From positions 1 to 64,000 of the forward strand of contig SZOW01000008.1 of assembly GCA_030263395.1 (NCBI GenBank): DNA of 64,000 nucleotides, given 5' to 3'. A program made the position numbers and the translations under genes. This DNA is from QUBU01 sp014337915. GTDB taxonomy: Bacteria > Pseudomonadota > Gammaproteobacteria > Steroidobacterales > GCA-2729495. Shown here piece by piece: positions 45,178-54,727 of this stretch. Under the pieces are notes generated by a model. It saw only the letters and a list, made by a program, of their open reading frames with translations. It was not told where the DNA came from and did not search any database. Within the stretch, counting starts at the first letter, position 1. Each line of letters begins with the position of its first letter.

Positions 45178-46203
45178 TCAGCCGGTGAGTGGTGCGATCC
45201 TGCCACCATCACCGAGCGCCGCTGGCTGGCGCAGGCTGACGACGACCTTGCCCATGACGCTGCGATCCTGCAGGCAGGCGAGGGCGCTGGCTGCATTCTC
45301 GAGCGCGAACACCCGGTGGATCGGTGGCGCGAGGCGCCCGGCCTCGAGCAGCGCCAGCAGGGCACGCATGTTGGCAGCGGCCTCGGCGGGCTGCTCGTCG
45401 CGGAAGCGGCCGTAGTACACGCCGACGACCGCGTAGCCTTTCAGCAGCGCGAGGTTGACCGGGAAGCGCGGGATGGTGCCACTGGCGAATCCGACCACGA
45501 GCAGCCGCCCGTTCCAGGCGACACAACGGCTCGCCTGGTCGAAGGCTGCGCCGCCCACGGGATCGAAAACCACGTCCGCGCCGCGGCCACCAGTGAGCCC
45601 TTTCACGGCGTCGCGCAGGCCGCCGTCGCGATAGTCGATGACGGCGTCGGCGCCCTGGGCGCGCAGGAAGGCGAGTTTTTCCGCGCTGCCGGCGGCCGCG
45701 AGGACGCGCGCGCCCAGCGCCCGGCCGATCTGCACGGCGGCGCTGCCGGTACCGCCGGCGGCACCGAGCACCAGCAGGGTCTCGCCGGGCTGCAGGCGGC
45801 CGCGCTGCACCAGGGCATGCCAGGCGGTGCCGTAGACGCCCGGGAAGGCGGCGGCTGTTTCGGCGGCAAGGCCGGCAGGACGCAGGTCGGTGTCGCGTGC
45901 CCGGGCCACGGCGTACTCGGCGAGCCCACCCAGCATGGTCGCTGCCATCACCGGCTGCCCAACTGCGAAGCCATCGACACCAGCGCCCAGCTGGTCGACG
46001 ACACCGGCGACCTCGCCACCGGGAATGAACGGCAGGGGCGGCCGGTCCTGGTACTTGCCGGCGACCAGCAGCAGGTCGGGGAAATTGATGCCGCAGGCCT
46101 CGACCCGGATGCGCAGCTGGCCGGCCGCGGGTTGTGGCAGCGGAACCTCGGCGGGCTCCAGGACCTGTGGCGGACCCAGGCGCCGGCAGAGCATGGCCCT
46201 CAT
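45178..46203 (-). CDS. NADPH:quinone reductase-like MDR oxidoreductase
   Basis: About 341 residues, of the medium-chain dehydrogenase/reductase superfamily without the zinc ligands. NFPDLLLVAGKYQ, PGGEVAGVVDQLGAGV, and the nucleotide site VLGAAGGTGSAAVQIG are conserved. It reduces quinones or enoyl compounds with NADPH. The gene begins about 17 bp after the MaoC stop on the same strand, so the two form a small operon. GTG at 46215 is an alternative start. Confidence 0.9.
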   Translation of the reverse strand: MRAMLCRRLGPPQVLEPAEVPLPQPAAGQLRIRVEACGINFPDLLLVAGKYQDRPPLPFIPGGEVAGVVDQLGAGVDGFAVGQPVMAATMLGGLAEYAVARARDTDLRPAGLAAETAAAFPGVYGTAWHALVQRGRLQPGETLLVLGAAGGTGSAAVQIGRALGARVLAAAGSAEKLAFLRAQGADAVIDYRDGGLRDAVKGLTGGRGADVVFDPVGGAAFDQASRCVAWNGRLLVVGFASGTIPRFPVNLALLKGYAVVGVYYGRFRDEQPAEAAANMRALLALLEAGRLAPPIHRVFALENAASALACLQDRSVMGKVVVSLRQPAALGDGGRIAPLTG

Positions 46204-46219
46204 GCCGGAAGTCACGGCA

Positions 46220-46699
46220 CTAGCTGCGCGCAGGCGGCGTGCCGAGCACCCACATCGCCAGCGTGGTCGCTGCCAGCGCCGGCCGGTCCGCGCCGCGGAT
46301 CTCCACGACCACGTCCGAGCGCATCAGCAGCCGCCCGCTGCCCTTGTCCTCCACCGCCAGCAGGGTCGACAGTGCCCGCACGGCGGCGCCGGCGGGCACC
46401 GGTGCGAGGAAGCGCAGCCGGTCGAGGCCATAGTTCAGGCCCCAGCCGGCGCCTTCGGGCTGCAGCTGGATGGGGTCGAGCAGCAATGGCAGCAGCGACA
46501 GCGTCAGGTAGCCGTGGGCGATGGTCGAACCGAATGGCGTGGCGCGCGCGGCAACGGGATCGACGTGGATGAACTGGTGGTCGCCGGTGACGTCGGCGAA
46601 GCGGTCGATCCGCTCCTGGTCGATTTGCAGCCACTGCTCGCCAGCCAGTTGGCGGCCGACGTAGGCAGCGAGCCCGGCGGTGCTGACGATGATCGGCAT
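46220..46699 (-). CDS. MaoC-family (R)-specific enoyl-CoA hydratase
   Basis: A 159-residue hot-dog-fold hydratase. The catalytic Asp-His motif is DVTGDHQFIHVDPVAA and STIAHGYLTLSL follows. It hydrates trans-2-enoyl-CoA. A GGGGAGG site precedes the ATG at 46699. It lies in front of the quinone reductase gene. The operator at 46767 is 68 bp upstream and shared with the divergent ketosynthase. Confidence 0.92.
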   Translation of the reverse strand: MPIIVSTAGLAAYVGRQLAGEQWLQIDQERIDRFADVTGDHQFIHVDPVAARATPFGSTIAHGYLTLSLLPLLLDPIQLQPEGAGWGLNYGLDRLRFLAPVPAGAAVRALSTLLAVEDKGSGRLLMRSDVVVEIRGADRPALAATTLAMWVLGTPPARS

Positions 46700-46766
46700 G
46701 CGGACCTCCCCTGGCGAACGGCCGCTGCTGCGGCGGCTGGATGCAGTTCGCCCGCAGCCTAGCAGC

Positions 46767-46785
46767 TTGTAAACGAAATTGACAA
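46767..46785. promoter_or_regulatory. palindromic operator between MaoC and ketosynthase genes
   Basis: TTGTAAA-CGAAA-TTGACAA has one mismatch in the left half. It sits in the divergent promoter region of 46220-46699 (minus) and 46858-48171 (plus). Confidence 0.65.
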
Positions 46786-46857
46786 GCAAGGAAGTGCAGG
46801 ATAGCGTCCGGGCGCTGGGCGGTACATTTTTTTCGCCCATCGACCGGGGTACAGCCG

Positions 46858-48171
46858 ATGGCGCAATCCGACGCAGGCGATTCACGACCGGCAGTCGCCA
46901 TAACCGGCATGGGCGTGGTCTCGGCCTATGGCTGCGACGCCGGCCGGTTCTACCGGGGACTGCTCGACAACAGGCAGGTGATCGAGGCCGTGGCGCTGCC
47001 GCGCGACCCGGAAGGGCGCAGCGCCTGGTGGTCCATGGTGCGGGACTTCGACCCCGGCGCCTGGATGGAGCCCCGGGTGATCGACGGCACCGATGTGCTG
47101 GCGCAGTGGACCATCGCCGCCGCTGCCCAGGCCCTGCGCCAGTCCGGCCTGCAGCCCGACCCGCTGCGTACCGCGGTGGTGCAGGGGACCAGCATGTCCG
47201 GCGTGCAGTCGCTGATGCGCGCCCAGCACGAGATCGACCGGCACGGACCGGCAGCCTTCCCGCGCAAGACCATGATGAAGGCGCTCAGCAACATGGGTGC
47301 GGCGCAGATCACCATGCTGCACGGCCTGCATGGGCCCAGCCTCACCATCTCCACCGCCTGTGCCTCGAGCATCGATGCCATCGGCATCGCCACCGGCCTC
47401 ATCGCCAGCGGCCGTGCCGATACCGCCATCGTCGGCGGCACCGAGGCCGGCCACAGCCTCATTTCCGGTGCGGCCGATGCCGAGTTCATCCCGGCCATGG
47501 TCTATGCCCCGGCCATGTTCGGCATGCAGTCGCCATCCGCGGATCCGCGCCGCGCCTGCATGCCCTTCGATGCCGGGCGTTCCGGCATCGTCACCAGCGA
47601 AGGCTCCGCGGCCTTCGTGCTCGAGCGGGCCGACCTTGCGGCGCAGCGGGGTGCCGCGGTTTTCGGCTACGTGCGCGGCTACGGGTCGATCGCCGATGCC
47701 TTTCACCCTTCGGCACCGGAGCCGTCGGGCCGCTGGGAAGCACAGGCGATGCGCCTCGCGCTGGAGGATGCCGGCCTCGCGGCGGACGAGGTCGATGCCC
47801 TGTATGCGCACGCCACCGGTACGCCGGTCGGGGACACGCCGGAGATCCGCGCCATCAATAGCGTCTACGGCGGGCGCAGCACGCCGCTCGCCGTCACTTC
47901 GATCAAGGGCCACTTCGGCCATGCCGCGGCCGCATCGGGCGGGTTGTCGCTGGTCGCCGCGCTGCTGGCCATGGCCGAGGACCGCGTGGTCCACACCGCC
48001 AACACCAGCCGGCCGGATCCCGAGATCGCTTTCGATGTCGTGCTCGGGAAGCCACGCGACATGCCGGTCGGGGTGGTCGGCATCAACGCCTTCGGCTTCG
48101 GCGGCCAGAACTCGGCGCTGCTGGTCAGCCGCGCGCCGCCTGGCAGGCATGCCACCACGCGACTGGCCTGA
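46858..48171 (+). CDS. beta-ketoacyl synthase (KAS II-like)
   Basis: A 437-residue condensing enzyme. The triad and lysine are intact: C168 (STACASS), H318 (AHATGTPVGD), K350 and H355 (SIKGHFGHA). It condenses acyl units with a malonyl-type extender, so a biosynthetic enzyme sits among catabolic genes. No acyl carrier protein is adjacent. It overlaps functionally with a ligase gene only 2 bp downstream. The substrate and role are unclear; it may extend or store an unusual acyl chain. Confidence 0.9.
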   Translation: MAQSDAGDSRPAVAITGMGVVSAYGCDAGRFYRGLLDNRQVIEAVALPRDPEGRSAWWSMVRDFDPGAWMEPRVIDGTDVLAQWTIAAAAQALRQSGLQPDPLRTAVVQGTSMSGVQSLMRAQHEIDRHGPAAFPRKTMMKALSNMGAAQITMLHGLHGPSLTISTACASSIDAIGIATGLIASGRADTAIVGGTEAGHSLISGAADAEFIPAMVYAPAMFGMQSPSADPRRACMPFDAGRSGIVTSEGSAAFVLERADLAAQRGAAVFGYVRGYGSIADAFHPSAPEPSGRWEAQAMRLALEDAGLAADEVDALYAHATGTPVGDTPEIRAINSVYGGRSTPLAVTSIKGHFGHAAAASGGLSLVAALLAMAEDRVVHTANTSRPDPEIAFDVVLGKPRDMPVGVVGINAFGFGGQNSALLVSRAPPGRHATTRLA

Positions 48172-48173
48172 GC

Positions 48174-49682
48174 ATGCTGCTGAGCATTGCCGACAGCATC
48201 GTCCTGCGCTGCTTCGCCAACCCGGACCGCGTCGCCATCGAGGTGGTCGGCAGCGACCGCTCGCTGACCTACGGCGAGCTGTGGCGGCGCATCCGCGGCC
48301 TGGCCGATGCGCTGGCGGGCTGCGCGGCCGGTCGCCACGGCCGCATGGTGGCCCTGCTGTTGCCCAATGGCCCGGACGCCGCACTGGCGATCGCTGCCTG
48401 CCAGATTGCCGGGGTCGTCGCCGTGCCCGTCAACGGCCGGCTGACTGCGCCCGAGATGCGCCACATCCTCGCCGATGCCGACTGCCGGCTACTGCTCACC
48501 GCCGGGAGTTTCCTCGGCATCGCCACCGAAGCGAGCCGTGGCCTGCCGCTGGAGGTCATCGACGCGGCCACCGTGCCGACCCCCGCATGCGCCGCGCGTC
48601 CCGCGACCGGCGGCCGCGACCTGGGCAGCGAACCCTGTGTCGTCGGCTATACCTCGGGCACCACCGGTTTTCCCAAGGGCGCGGTCTACACGCATGACTA
48701 CTACACGATGAACAACTATCGCTGGGGCTGGGCCTTCGGCCTGTCCGGCGATCATGTGGTGCTCATCGCCGGGCCGATGTTCCACCTGTCCTACGCCGGC
48801 TTTGCCCTTGCCGGGCTGACGATCGGCGCCCGGGTGCGGATCCTGCCGGAGTTCTCCGCGGCCGCGGCACTCGATGAACTCGACCGCCACTGCAGCTTTG
48901 CCTTCCTGGTGCCGACCATGCTGCGCATGCTGGCTGACGAGTGGCAGCAACGCGGTTGCCCGCCGCTGGCGGCCGCCCGGCACCTGATCAGTGCCGGGGC
49001 GCCGGTGACATCCGAACTGCTGCGCACCGCCATGCGCATGTTCCCGGCGGCGAAGATCGCCGAGATGTATGGCTGGACCGAAGGCGCCCTCGCCAGCTAT
49101 GAAATCAAGGACCCCGACAAGCTGCTGGCGAACAGCGTCGGCTGGCCGGCGCTGGGCGCCGACGTCGCCCTGTTCGGCGAGGACGGCGAACCCTGTGCCC
49201 CGGGCGTGGCCGGCGAGATCGGGGTGCGCGGGCCGGTACCCTTCGCCGGCTACCTGGGCAATCCGGAGGCGACCGCGGCCGCCTTCCACCGGGGCTATCT
49301 GATGTCGGGCGATATCGGCGTATTCCAGCCGGACGGGCGCCTGTGCCTTGTCGATCGCAAGAAGGACGTCATCATCACCGGCGGCGAGAACGTCTACACC
49401 ATGGAGGTGGAGCGGGTGCTGCTCGAGCATCCCGCGGTGCGCGAATGCGCGGTGGTGGGCCTGCCCGACGAACGCTGGGGCGAGCGCATCGGCGCCCTGC
49501 TGGTGGTGGAGGGGCCAGCGCCGGATCCCGCGGCGCTGCTCGCCTTCTGCCGCTCGCGGCTGGCGGGCTACAAGCTGCCACGACAACTCGCCTTCGCCAG
49601 CGAGCTGCCGCGCAACTCGATGGGGAAGGTAGTGAAGGCGCGGGTGGCGGAGCTGCTGCTGGCTGCCGCGGGTGGCGGCTGA
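48174..49682 (+). CDS. AMP-dependent acyl-CoA synthetase
   Basis: A 502-residue ANL ligase. The P-loop is YTSGTTGFPKGAV, then MYGWTEGALAS, SGDIGVFQPDGRLCLVDRKKDVIITGGENVYTMEVE, and the C-terminal Lys is in NSMGKVVKARV. It activates a carboxylate to acyl-CoA. It is the second gene of the ketosynthase operon, 2 bp after its stop. Confidence 0.93.
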   Translation: MLLSIADSIVLRCFANPDRVAIEVVGSDRSLTYGELWRRIRGLADALAGCAAGRHGRMVALLLPNGPDAALAIAACQIAGVVAVPVNGRLTAPEMRHILADADCRLLLTAGSFLGIATEASRGLPLEVIDAATVPTPACAARPATGGRDLGSEPCVVGYTSGTTGFPKGAVYTHDYYTMNNYRWGWAFGLSGDHVVLIAGPMFHLSYAGFALAGLTIGARVRILPEFSAAAALDELDRHCSFAFLVPTMLRMLADEWQQRGCPPLAAARHLISAGAPVTSELLRTAMRMFPAAKIAEMYGWTEGALASYEIKDPDKLLANSVGWPALGADVALFGEDGEPCAPGVAGEIGVRGPVPFAGYLGNPEATAAAFHRGYLMSGDIGVFQPDGRLCLVDRKKDVIITGGENVYTMEVERVLLEHPAVRECAVVGLPDERWGERIGALLVVEGPAPDPAALLAFCRSRLAGYKLPRQLAFASELPRNSMGKVVKARVAELLLAAAGGG

Positions 49683-49715
49683 ACCTGATGATGGACACGG
49701 TTGACAGTCTTCAGG

Positions 49716-49734
49716 TCATCAAGTAGGTTGACAA
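49716..49734. promoter_or_regulatory. palindromic operator in front of the second TonB receptor
   Basis: TCATCAA-GTAGG-TTGACAA has an imperfect left half but a perfect right half. It is 103 bp upstream of the TonB receptor ATG. A second half site TTGACA occurs at 49701-49706. Confidence 0.5.
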
Positions 49735-49836
49735 AGAGGGGCTGATTTAAGTCATTGCATCGTGCGCGGGCATGCTCCGTCGGGCCTGTGCGGGCCGATG
49801 CCGTTTTGCAGGGGCTCAGGACATCGGGGAGGTGTC

Positions 49837-52041
49837 ATGTCTCAGCTTGGACACGGAAGAGTAGTCATCGGTGCTGCAGTCGCATTGGCCAGCCTGGCCA
49901 GCCCTGCGGTAAGCGCCCAGCAGCAGGGCAGCAGTCTCGCGCTCCCGGAGATCATCGTCACCGCGCAGAAGCGCGAGGAACGGCTGGTCGACGTTCCGGT
50001 GTCGGTGGCCGTCGTCAGCGGTGATGTCCTCGAGGACTTCAAGATCACGGCGCTGGACGACATGGACCGCCTGGTGCCGTCCCTCTACATCAATTCCACC
50101 CCGGGCAACAACGCGGTGTTCGTGCGCGGCATCGGCTCGACCGCCGGCAACCTCTCGGTCGAGCAGTCGGTGGCGCTGTTCGTCGACGGGGTCTACAGCG
50201 GCCGCGCCCGGCAGTTCATGGCGCCCTTCCTCGACGTGGAGCGGGTGGAAGTCCTGCGCGGGCCGCAGGGCGCGATCTTCGGCATCAACACCAGTGCTGG
50301 CGCCGTCAGCGTCACCACGGCGAAGCCCACCAAGGACTTCGTCGCGCACGTCAAGGCAGGCTATGAGTTCGAGGACGACTCCTACGAACTCGATGGCGTG
50401 GTGTCCGGCCCGCTCGTGGACAAGCTGCAGGGCCGCCTCGCGGTCAACTACAAGGACATCGGCGGTTACCTCAAGAACACAATCACCGGCGACGACGAGC
50501 CGGAATCGGAGAACTTCCTGATCCGCGGTTCCCTGGCCTGGCAGCCGACCGACGCCATCTCGGCGCTGACCAAGCTCGAGTACGCGAAGTTCAACACCTA
50601 CGGCAGCAACTACCAGCGCTACCTGATGCCGGAGTTCTATTCCATCGACGACCGCAAGGAAGAAGGTGGCATGTGGCACAAGGATGTGGACCACAGCGAA
50701 GCATGGAATTTCGAGCTGACCTTCAATTTCGACGTCGGCGAGGGCATGCTGACGTCGATTTCGGCCTTCTCGGCCTTCAACTACGACAAGTGGATCAACG
50801 CCGACCAGGTACCGCAGGATGCCTGGCTGACCAACTTCCGCGAGGACTTCCAGCAGTTCTCGCAGGAGCTGCGCTACACCTCGCCGACTGGCGGGCTGTT
50901 CGAGTATTTCTTCGGCGGCTACTTCCACTTCAATGAAATCGACCCGCTGGTGGCGATGAGCCAGGTGCGGATCCCGAACACCACGTCGGGGACCGCCAAG
51001 CACCAGGTCACCTATACCCAGGACGACAACGTCTATTCGTTGTTCGGCAGCCTGACCTGGAATATCAACGACCAGTGGAGCCTCACGGGCGACCTGCGCT
51101 ATACCAGCGACAGCAAGAACGCCATGCAGGAGCGGCACACCATCTCGGGCACTACGCCGCCGAGCTGGGGTGCCCAGACGCTCAATGGCAGCCGCACCGA
51201 CAGTACGCTGGACCCCGCCATCAAACTGAAGTGGGAGCCTGATACCGGCCTGATGGCGTATGTTTCATATACCGAGGGTTCAAAGAGCGGTGGCTGGCAG
51301 GGCAATGCGCGTGACCTCACGGCAGCTACCTGGGAAATCAAGGGCGAGTCCTCGGAGAACTACGAGGCGGGCGTCAAGGCGCAGTTGCTGGAGGGCCGGG
51401 CCTTCGTTGCCCTGACCATCTTCGATACCGAATTCGAGAACCTGCAGGTATCGCAGTGGACCGGCACGGCGTTCTCGCTGAAGAACGCAGCCAAGGCGAC
51501 GTCCAAGGGCGTGGAACTCGATGGCTCCTGGCGCATTGCCGAAGCCTGGACACTGCAGGGCGGCCTCGCCTACCTCGACGCCGAGTATGATGATTTCCCC
51601 GGCGCACCCTGCCCATTCGACAACCCGACCTGCAATCCCGCCACCAACAACCTTGCCGGGGCGCAACTGGGCTGGGCGCCGGAATGGAGCGGCAACCTGT
51701 CACTGACCTACCAGCAGGCGCTGGCTGACCGCATGAACCTGACGGCAACCCTGTCCGCCCAGTACCGGGACGACGTCTGGCTCGATACCGCGGGCGACAG
51801 GGGTCCGCCGTACAACATGCAGGACTCGACGACCTGGCTCGACGCCCGGCTGGCGCTGGGCATCGACGACGACCGCTGGCTGCTCGCCCTGTATGGCAGG
51901 AACCTGACCGACGAGGAGACCAAGTCCCACAACTATCCGTTCCCGTTCCCGGCCGACATCATCGCCGGGCGCACGCCCACCTATGTGGACGGCACGGACC
52001 GGTTCCGTGAGATCGGGGTCGAGGTGACCTACAACTTCTGA
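49837..52041 (+). CDS. TonB-dependent outer membrane receptor
   Basis: A 734-residue receptor. It has a signal peptide (about 1-27), the plug (EIIVTAQKREERLVDVPVSVAVV, then VERVEVLRGPQGAIFGINTSAGAVSV) and a barrel ending in EVTYNF. It imports a bulky or hydrophobic nutrient in the outer membrane. The ATG at 49837 follows GGGGAGG. It is controlled by the shared palindromic operator, linking substrate uptake to the acyl-CoA catabolic genes, and is followed by a hairpin. Confidence 0.94.
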   Translation: MSQLGHGRVVIGAAVALASLASPAVSAQQQGSSLALPEIIVTAQKREERLVDVPVSVAVVSGDVLEDFKITALDDMDRLVPSLYINSTPGNNAVFVRGIGSTAGNLSVEQSVALFVDGVYSGRARQFMAPFLDVERVEVLRGPQGAIFGINTSAGAVSVTTAKPTKDFVAHVKAGYEFEDDSYELDGVVSGPLVDKLQGRLAVNYKDIGGYLKNTITGDDEPESENFLIRGSLAWQPTDAISALTKLEYAKFNTYGSNYQRYLMPEFYSIDDRKEEGGMWHKDVDHSEAWNFELTFNFDVGEGMLTSISAFSAFNYDKWINADQVPQDAWLTNFREDFQQFSQELRYTSPTGGLFEYFFGGYFHFNEIDPLVAMSQVRIPNTTSGTAKHQVTYTQDDNVYSLFGSLTWNINDQWSLTGDLRYTSDSKNAMQERHTISGTTPPSWGAQTLNGSRTDSTLDPAIKLKWEPDTGLMAYVSYTEGSKSGGWQGNARDLTAATWEIKGESSENYEAGVKAQLLEGRAFVALTIFDTEFENLQVSQWTGTAFSLKNAAKATSKGVELDGSWRIAEAWTLQGGLAYLDAEYDDFPGAPCPFDNPTCNPATNNLAGAQLGWAPEWSGNLSLTYQQALADRMNLTATLSAQYRDDVWLDTAGDRGPPYNMQDSTTWLDARLALGIDDDRWLLALYGRNLTDEETKSHNYPFPFPADIIAGRTPTYVDGTDRFREIGVEVTYNF

Positions 52042-52054
52042 TTCAGCGCTGACG

Positions 52055-52085
52055 GACGCCGGCGGGAAGCCTTCCCGCCGGCGTC
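52055..52085 (+). terminator. strong GC hairpin after the TonB receptor
   Basis: GACGCCGGCGGGAAG pairs with CTTCCCGCCGGCGTC (15-bp arms around one base, so 13-14 bp in practice). It starts 14 bp after the stop. No uridine tract follows, so it may be a transcription pause or mRNA-stabilising hairpin instead of a classical terminator. Confidence 0.6.
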
Positions 52086-52141
52086 TGCATTTCCGGGGTT
52101 TGGTGGTACGCTGCCGCAACAGCGGCGGACAGGAGGCAGCG

Positions 52142-53170
52142 ATGCGCAGACATATTCTCCGGCTGGCCGGCCTGGCGATGGCCGTGCCATTCATGGTCGC
52201 CATCGAAGCCGCTGCGGCCCAGTCCGCGGCCCAACCCACGGCAGCCGCACCGGCCAGGGCGGCGCCCGCTGCAGACCGGATCGTGCTGCTCGGTACCGGT
52301 GGTGGCCCCATCGCCCGTGTCGGGCGCTCGCAGCCAGCCACGCTGCTGCAGGTCGGTGACCGCAGCTATCTCATCGATGTCGGCGAGGGCACGCCACGCC
52401 AGCTGGTGCGGGCCGGCGTGCGGCCGAGCGCGGTGGATGCCGTGTTCTTCACGCACCTGCACCTCGACCATACCGCCGGCATCATGGGCTTCCTCGCCCT
52501 GGACTGGACCGACCGTCGCCAGAAGCCGGTGAAGTTCTACGGCCCGCCGGGAACGCAGAGCCTGGTCCATGACACGCTGGAGGCGCTGAAGACCGGCGAG
52601 CTGATCTACCGGCTGCAGATCCCGGGCCTGCCGGAGATGTCCACGATTTTTTCCGGGCACGACCTGGACGTGACGGCAGCGCGCGAGGTCTATCGCGACC
52701 AGAACGTCACCGTGCGTGCGGTGGAGAACTCCCATTACAGCACCATGCACATGCCGCAGACGGACCATGGCATCGACCGGGCCTATTCCTTCCGTTTCGA
52801 CCTGCCCGGCCGGTCGATCGTGGTGACCGGCGATACCGGCCCGAGCCGGGCTGTAGAGGAACTGGCCCGCGGCGCCGACGTGCTGGTCAGCGAACTGATC
52901 GATCTGGATTCGGTCCTCGCCAGCGCGCGTGCGCAGCAGGCGGCCAGCGGGATCGACCAGAAACCACTGATCGACCACATGGAGAAGGAGCACCTGACGC
53001 CGGAGAACATCGGTCGCATGGCGGCGGCTGCCGGTGTCAAGAAGGTGGTGCTCACGCATATCGGCACCGCCCGCGATGTCGAGGCGATCGACCCGGAGGC
53101 CATCCGGGCCGGCATCCGCAAGCACTATTCAGGGCCGGTCGAAATCGGCGAGGACCTGGCAGTCTACTGA
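52142..53170 (+). CDS. secreted MBL-fold metallo-hydrolase
   Basis: A 342-residue metallo-beta-lactamase-fold protein with a signal peptide (about 1-26). The metal motif is THLHLDHTAG, with further ligands H in VENSHYSTM and D in TGDTGPS, and a last His in LTHIGTA. It resembles the arylsulfatase/RNase Z-like branch. AGGAGG precedes the ATG. It probably acts in the periplasm on the imported substrate and lies between the TonB receptor and the MarR-type regulator. Confidence 0.9.
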   Translation: MRRHILRLAGLAMAVPFMVAIEAAAAQSAAQPTAAAPARAAPAADRIVLLGTGGGPIARVGRSQPATLLQVGDRSYLIDVGEGTPRQLVRAGVRPSAVDAVFFTHLHLDHTAGIMGFLALDWTDRRQKPVKFYGPPGTQSLVHDTLEALKTGELIYRLQIPGLPEMSTIFSGHDLDVTAAREVYRDQNVTVRAVENSHYSTMHMPQTDHGIDRAYSFRFDLPGRSIVVTGDTGPSRAVEELARGADVLVSELIDLDSVLASARAQQAASGIDQKPLIDHMEKEHLTPENIGRMAAAAGVKKVVLTHIGTARDVEAIDPEAIRAGIRKHYSGPVEIGEDLAVY

Positions 53171-53190
53171 GCCGGTCCCGCCCCCCGGGA

Positions 53191-53697
53191 TCAGAGGTTG
53201 CTCTTGCGCCAGCGCGAGGTCCCGCTCCGCGGGGTCGAAGGCCGCTGCGCGCGCCTGCCGCGGGTCGCGATGATGACCGGGCCCCAGTCGGCGTAGAGCA
53301 TCCGGTGCAGTTCACTGATCGCCTTCTTGCCCAGCCGCCGCTCGAGTTCCGCCTCCATGGCGGCGATACTGCGCAATGCGGCGGTGTAGATGCCCTTGCC
53401 GTCCTTGCTGGGCTCGACGATCTTGGCGCGTCCGTCGGCGGGATCCGGTACCAGCCTCACCAGGCCGTCGCGCTCCATCTCCACCAGGGTGCGCTGCACC
53501 GCCTGCCGGCTGACGCCGATGGCGCGGGCGAGGTCGGAGGGCCGCGTGATGCCGTCCGACAGGTTGACCATGACCATGGACTGGGTGCGTGACAGGGAAG
53601 GCCAGCCATCGGCGGCCAGGCTCTTCTGCAGGCATTCGTCGCACCAGTAGAACGCGTGGAGCAATCCCCTCATCAATGACTTGTCAGGTACCGGCAT
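53191..53697 (-). CDS. MarR-type winged-helix regulator
   Basis: A 168-residue regulator. The DNA-binding part is SDLARAIGVSRQAVQRTLVEMERDGLV followed by the wing LVPDPADGRAKIV. An N-terminal dimerisation helix and a C-terminal helical and basic tail flank it. MarR proteins bind palindromes and respond to small acids or phenols. It is the only MarR-type gene in the window and lies inside the cluster carrying the TTGTCAA-N5-TTGACAA sites, so it is a candidate for their repressor, though not proven. Confidence 0.88.
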   Translation of the reverse strand: MPVPDKSLMRGLLHAFYWCDECLQKSLAADGWPSLSRTQSMVMVNLSDGITRPSDLARAIGVSRQAVQRTLVEMERDGLVRLVPDPADGRAKIVEPSKDGKGIYTAALRSIAAMEAELERRLGKKAISELHRMLYADWGPVIIATRGRRAQRPSTPRSGTSRWRKSNL

Positions 53698-53992
53698 TTG
53701 GCCTCGCACAGCTCATGCGACCCAGGTGGTCGGGTGGAGCCGTGGCACCGGCGCTGGCGACCATTCCACTGGAAGGCTTGCCCGGGGTTGCCACGGCTGG
53801 CCGCTATACTAATGCGTCGCCGGGCCGATTGCCGCCTGTTCTTCACGGCCTGGCGCCACTAATCCGCAGGAAAAACAGCGGAACCGGCGGTGGCAGGATT
53901 CCGCCGGTCCCGCTGCCGTCCGGCCGGGGTCATCCCGCCCCATTTCTGACCAGTCGGAAGTAGCAGACTGGCGGGACTTGCCCGGAGCCGGA

Positions 53993-54598
53993 CTATTTCT
54001 TTCTCGTGGACGGCTGTGAGCTGCGCCGGTCGAGGGCGGCAGCACCGAACCTGGCTTCCTTGGTCGCCCTGGTGCGCATATCCCATTTGCGGATGTTGTC
54101 CCTGGCGACCTTCTTCTGTTCAGCCATCGCTGCGTCGTAACCCGGTGCCCGCAGGCAGATCTCGGTCTGCAGGCCGTTGGGATCGTACATGTAGATCGAC
54201 CTGACGATCCCGTGGTCCACCGGCCCATGGCAATTAACGCCAGCCGCGTTGATGCGCTTCTGCCAGTCCAGCAGCTCCTGCTCGGTGTTCACCAGGAAGG
54301 CCACATGGCGGTCGAAGCCGGCCATGCGCTGGAACTGTTCCGCCGTGGCGCCTTCGGGCGCGTCGAAGAAGGCGATGGTATTGCCGTCGGCAAGGCCGAA
54401 GAACAGGTGCAGGTAGGGAATGTCCTTGTCCAGCCCTGCGACTTTCTCGTTGATGATCGCCGCCACCAGCGGCAGGCCGAGGACATCCTCGTAGAACCAC
54501 CGGGTCTGCTCGGCATCCCGGCAGCGGTAGGCGGCGTGATGGATACTGCTGATTGGCGCCAGGGTGTCTGGCGTCGCTGTCTGGGCTGCGTTGCTCAT
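53993..54598 (-). CDS. VOC (glyoxalase/bleomycin resistance) family protein
   Basis: A 201-residue VOC-fold protein. ISSIHHAAYRCRD begins the first beta-alpha module with a metal His, HVAFLV the second, and NGLQTEICLRA carries the metal Glu. It may be a ring-cleaving dioxygenase relative, isomerase or lyase. A palindromic operator lies about 92 bp upstream. The C-terminal ~40 residues are charged and not part of the fold. The gap to the MarR gene (53698-53992) has no recognised feature. Confidence 0.88.
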   Translation of the reverse strand: MSNAAQTATPDTLAPISSIHHAAYRCRDAEQTRWFYEDVLGLPLVAAIINEKVAGLDKDIPYLHLFFGLADGNTIAFFDAPEGATAEQFQRMAGFDRHVAFLVNTEQELLDWQKRINAAGVNCHGPVDHGIVRSIYMYDPNGLQTEICLRAPGYDAAMAEQKKVARDNIRKWDMRTRATKEARFGAAALDRRSSQPSTRKK

Positions 54599-54689
54599 CG
54601 GAATCTGCTCCCTCTGGTTGTTGCGTGGGACGACGCCCGGAGGAGGCCGGGCAGCCACCGCCAGCAAAGCGTCCCACGGTCGGGGATAA

Positions 54690-54708
54690 TTGTCAATATT
54701 GTTGACGG
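54690..54708. promoter_or_regulatory. palindromic operator in front of VOC gene
   Basis: TTGTCAA-TATTG-TTGACGG keeps the GTCAA-N5-TTGAC core exactly. It lies in the gap between the acyl-CoA dehydrogenase end (54728) and the VOC start (54598) on the minus strand. Confidence 0.7.
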
Positions 54709-54727
54709 ATTCCGGAGGCGGTGCGGC

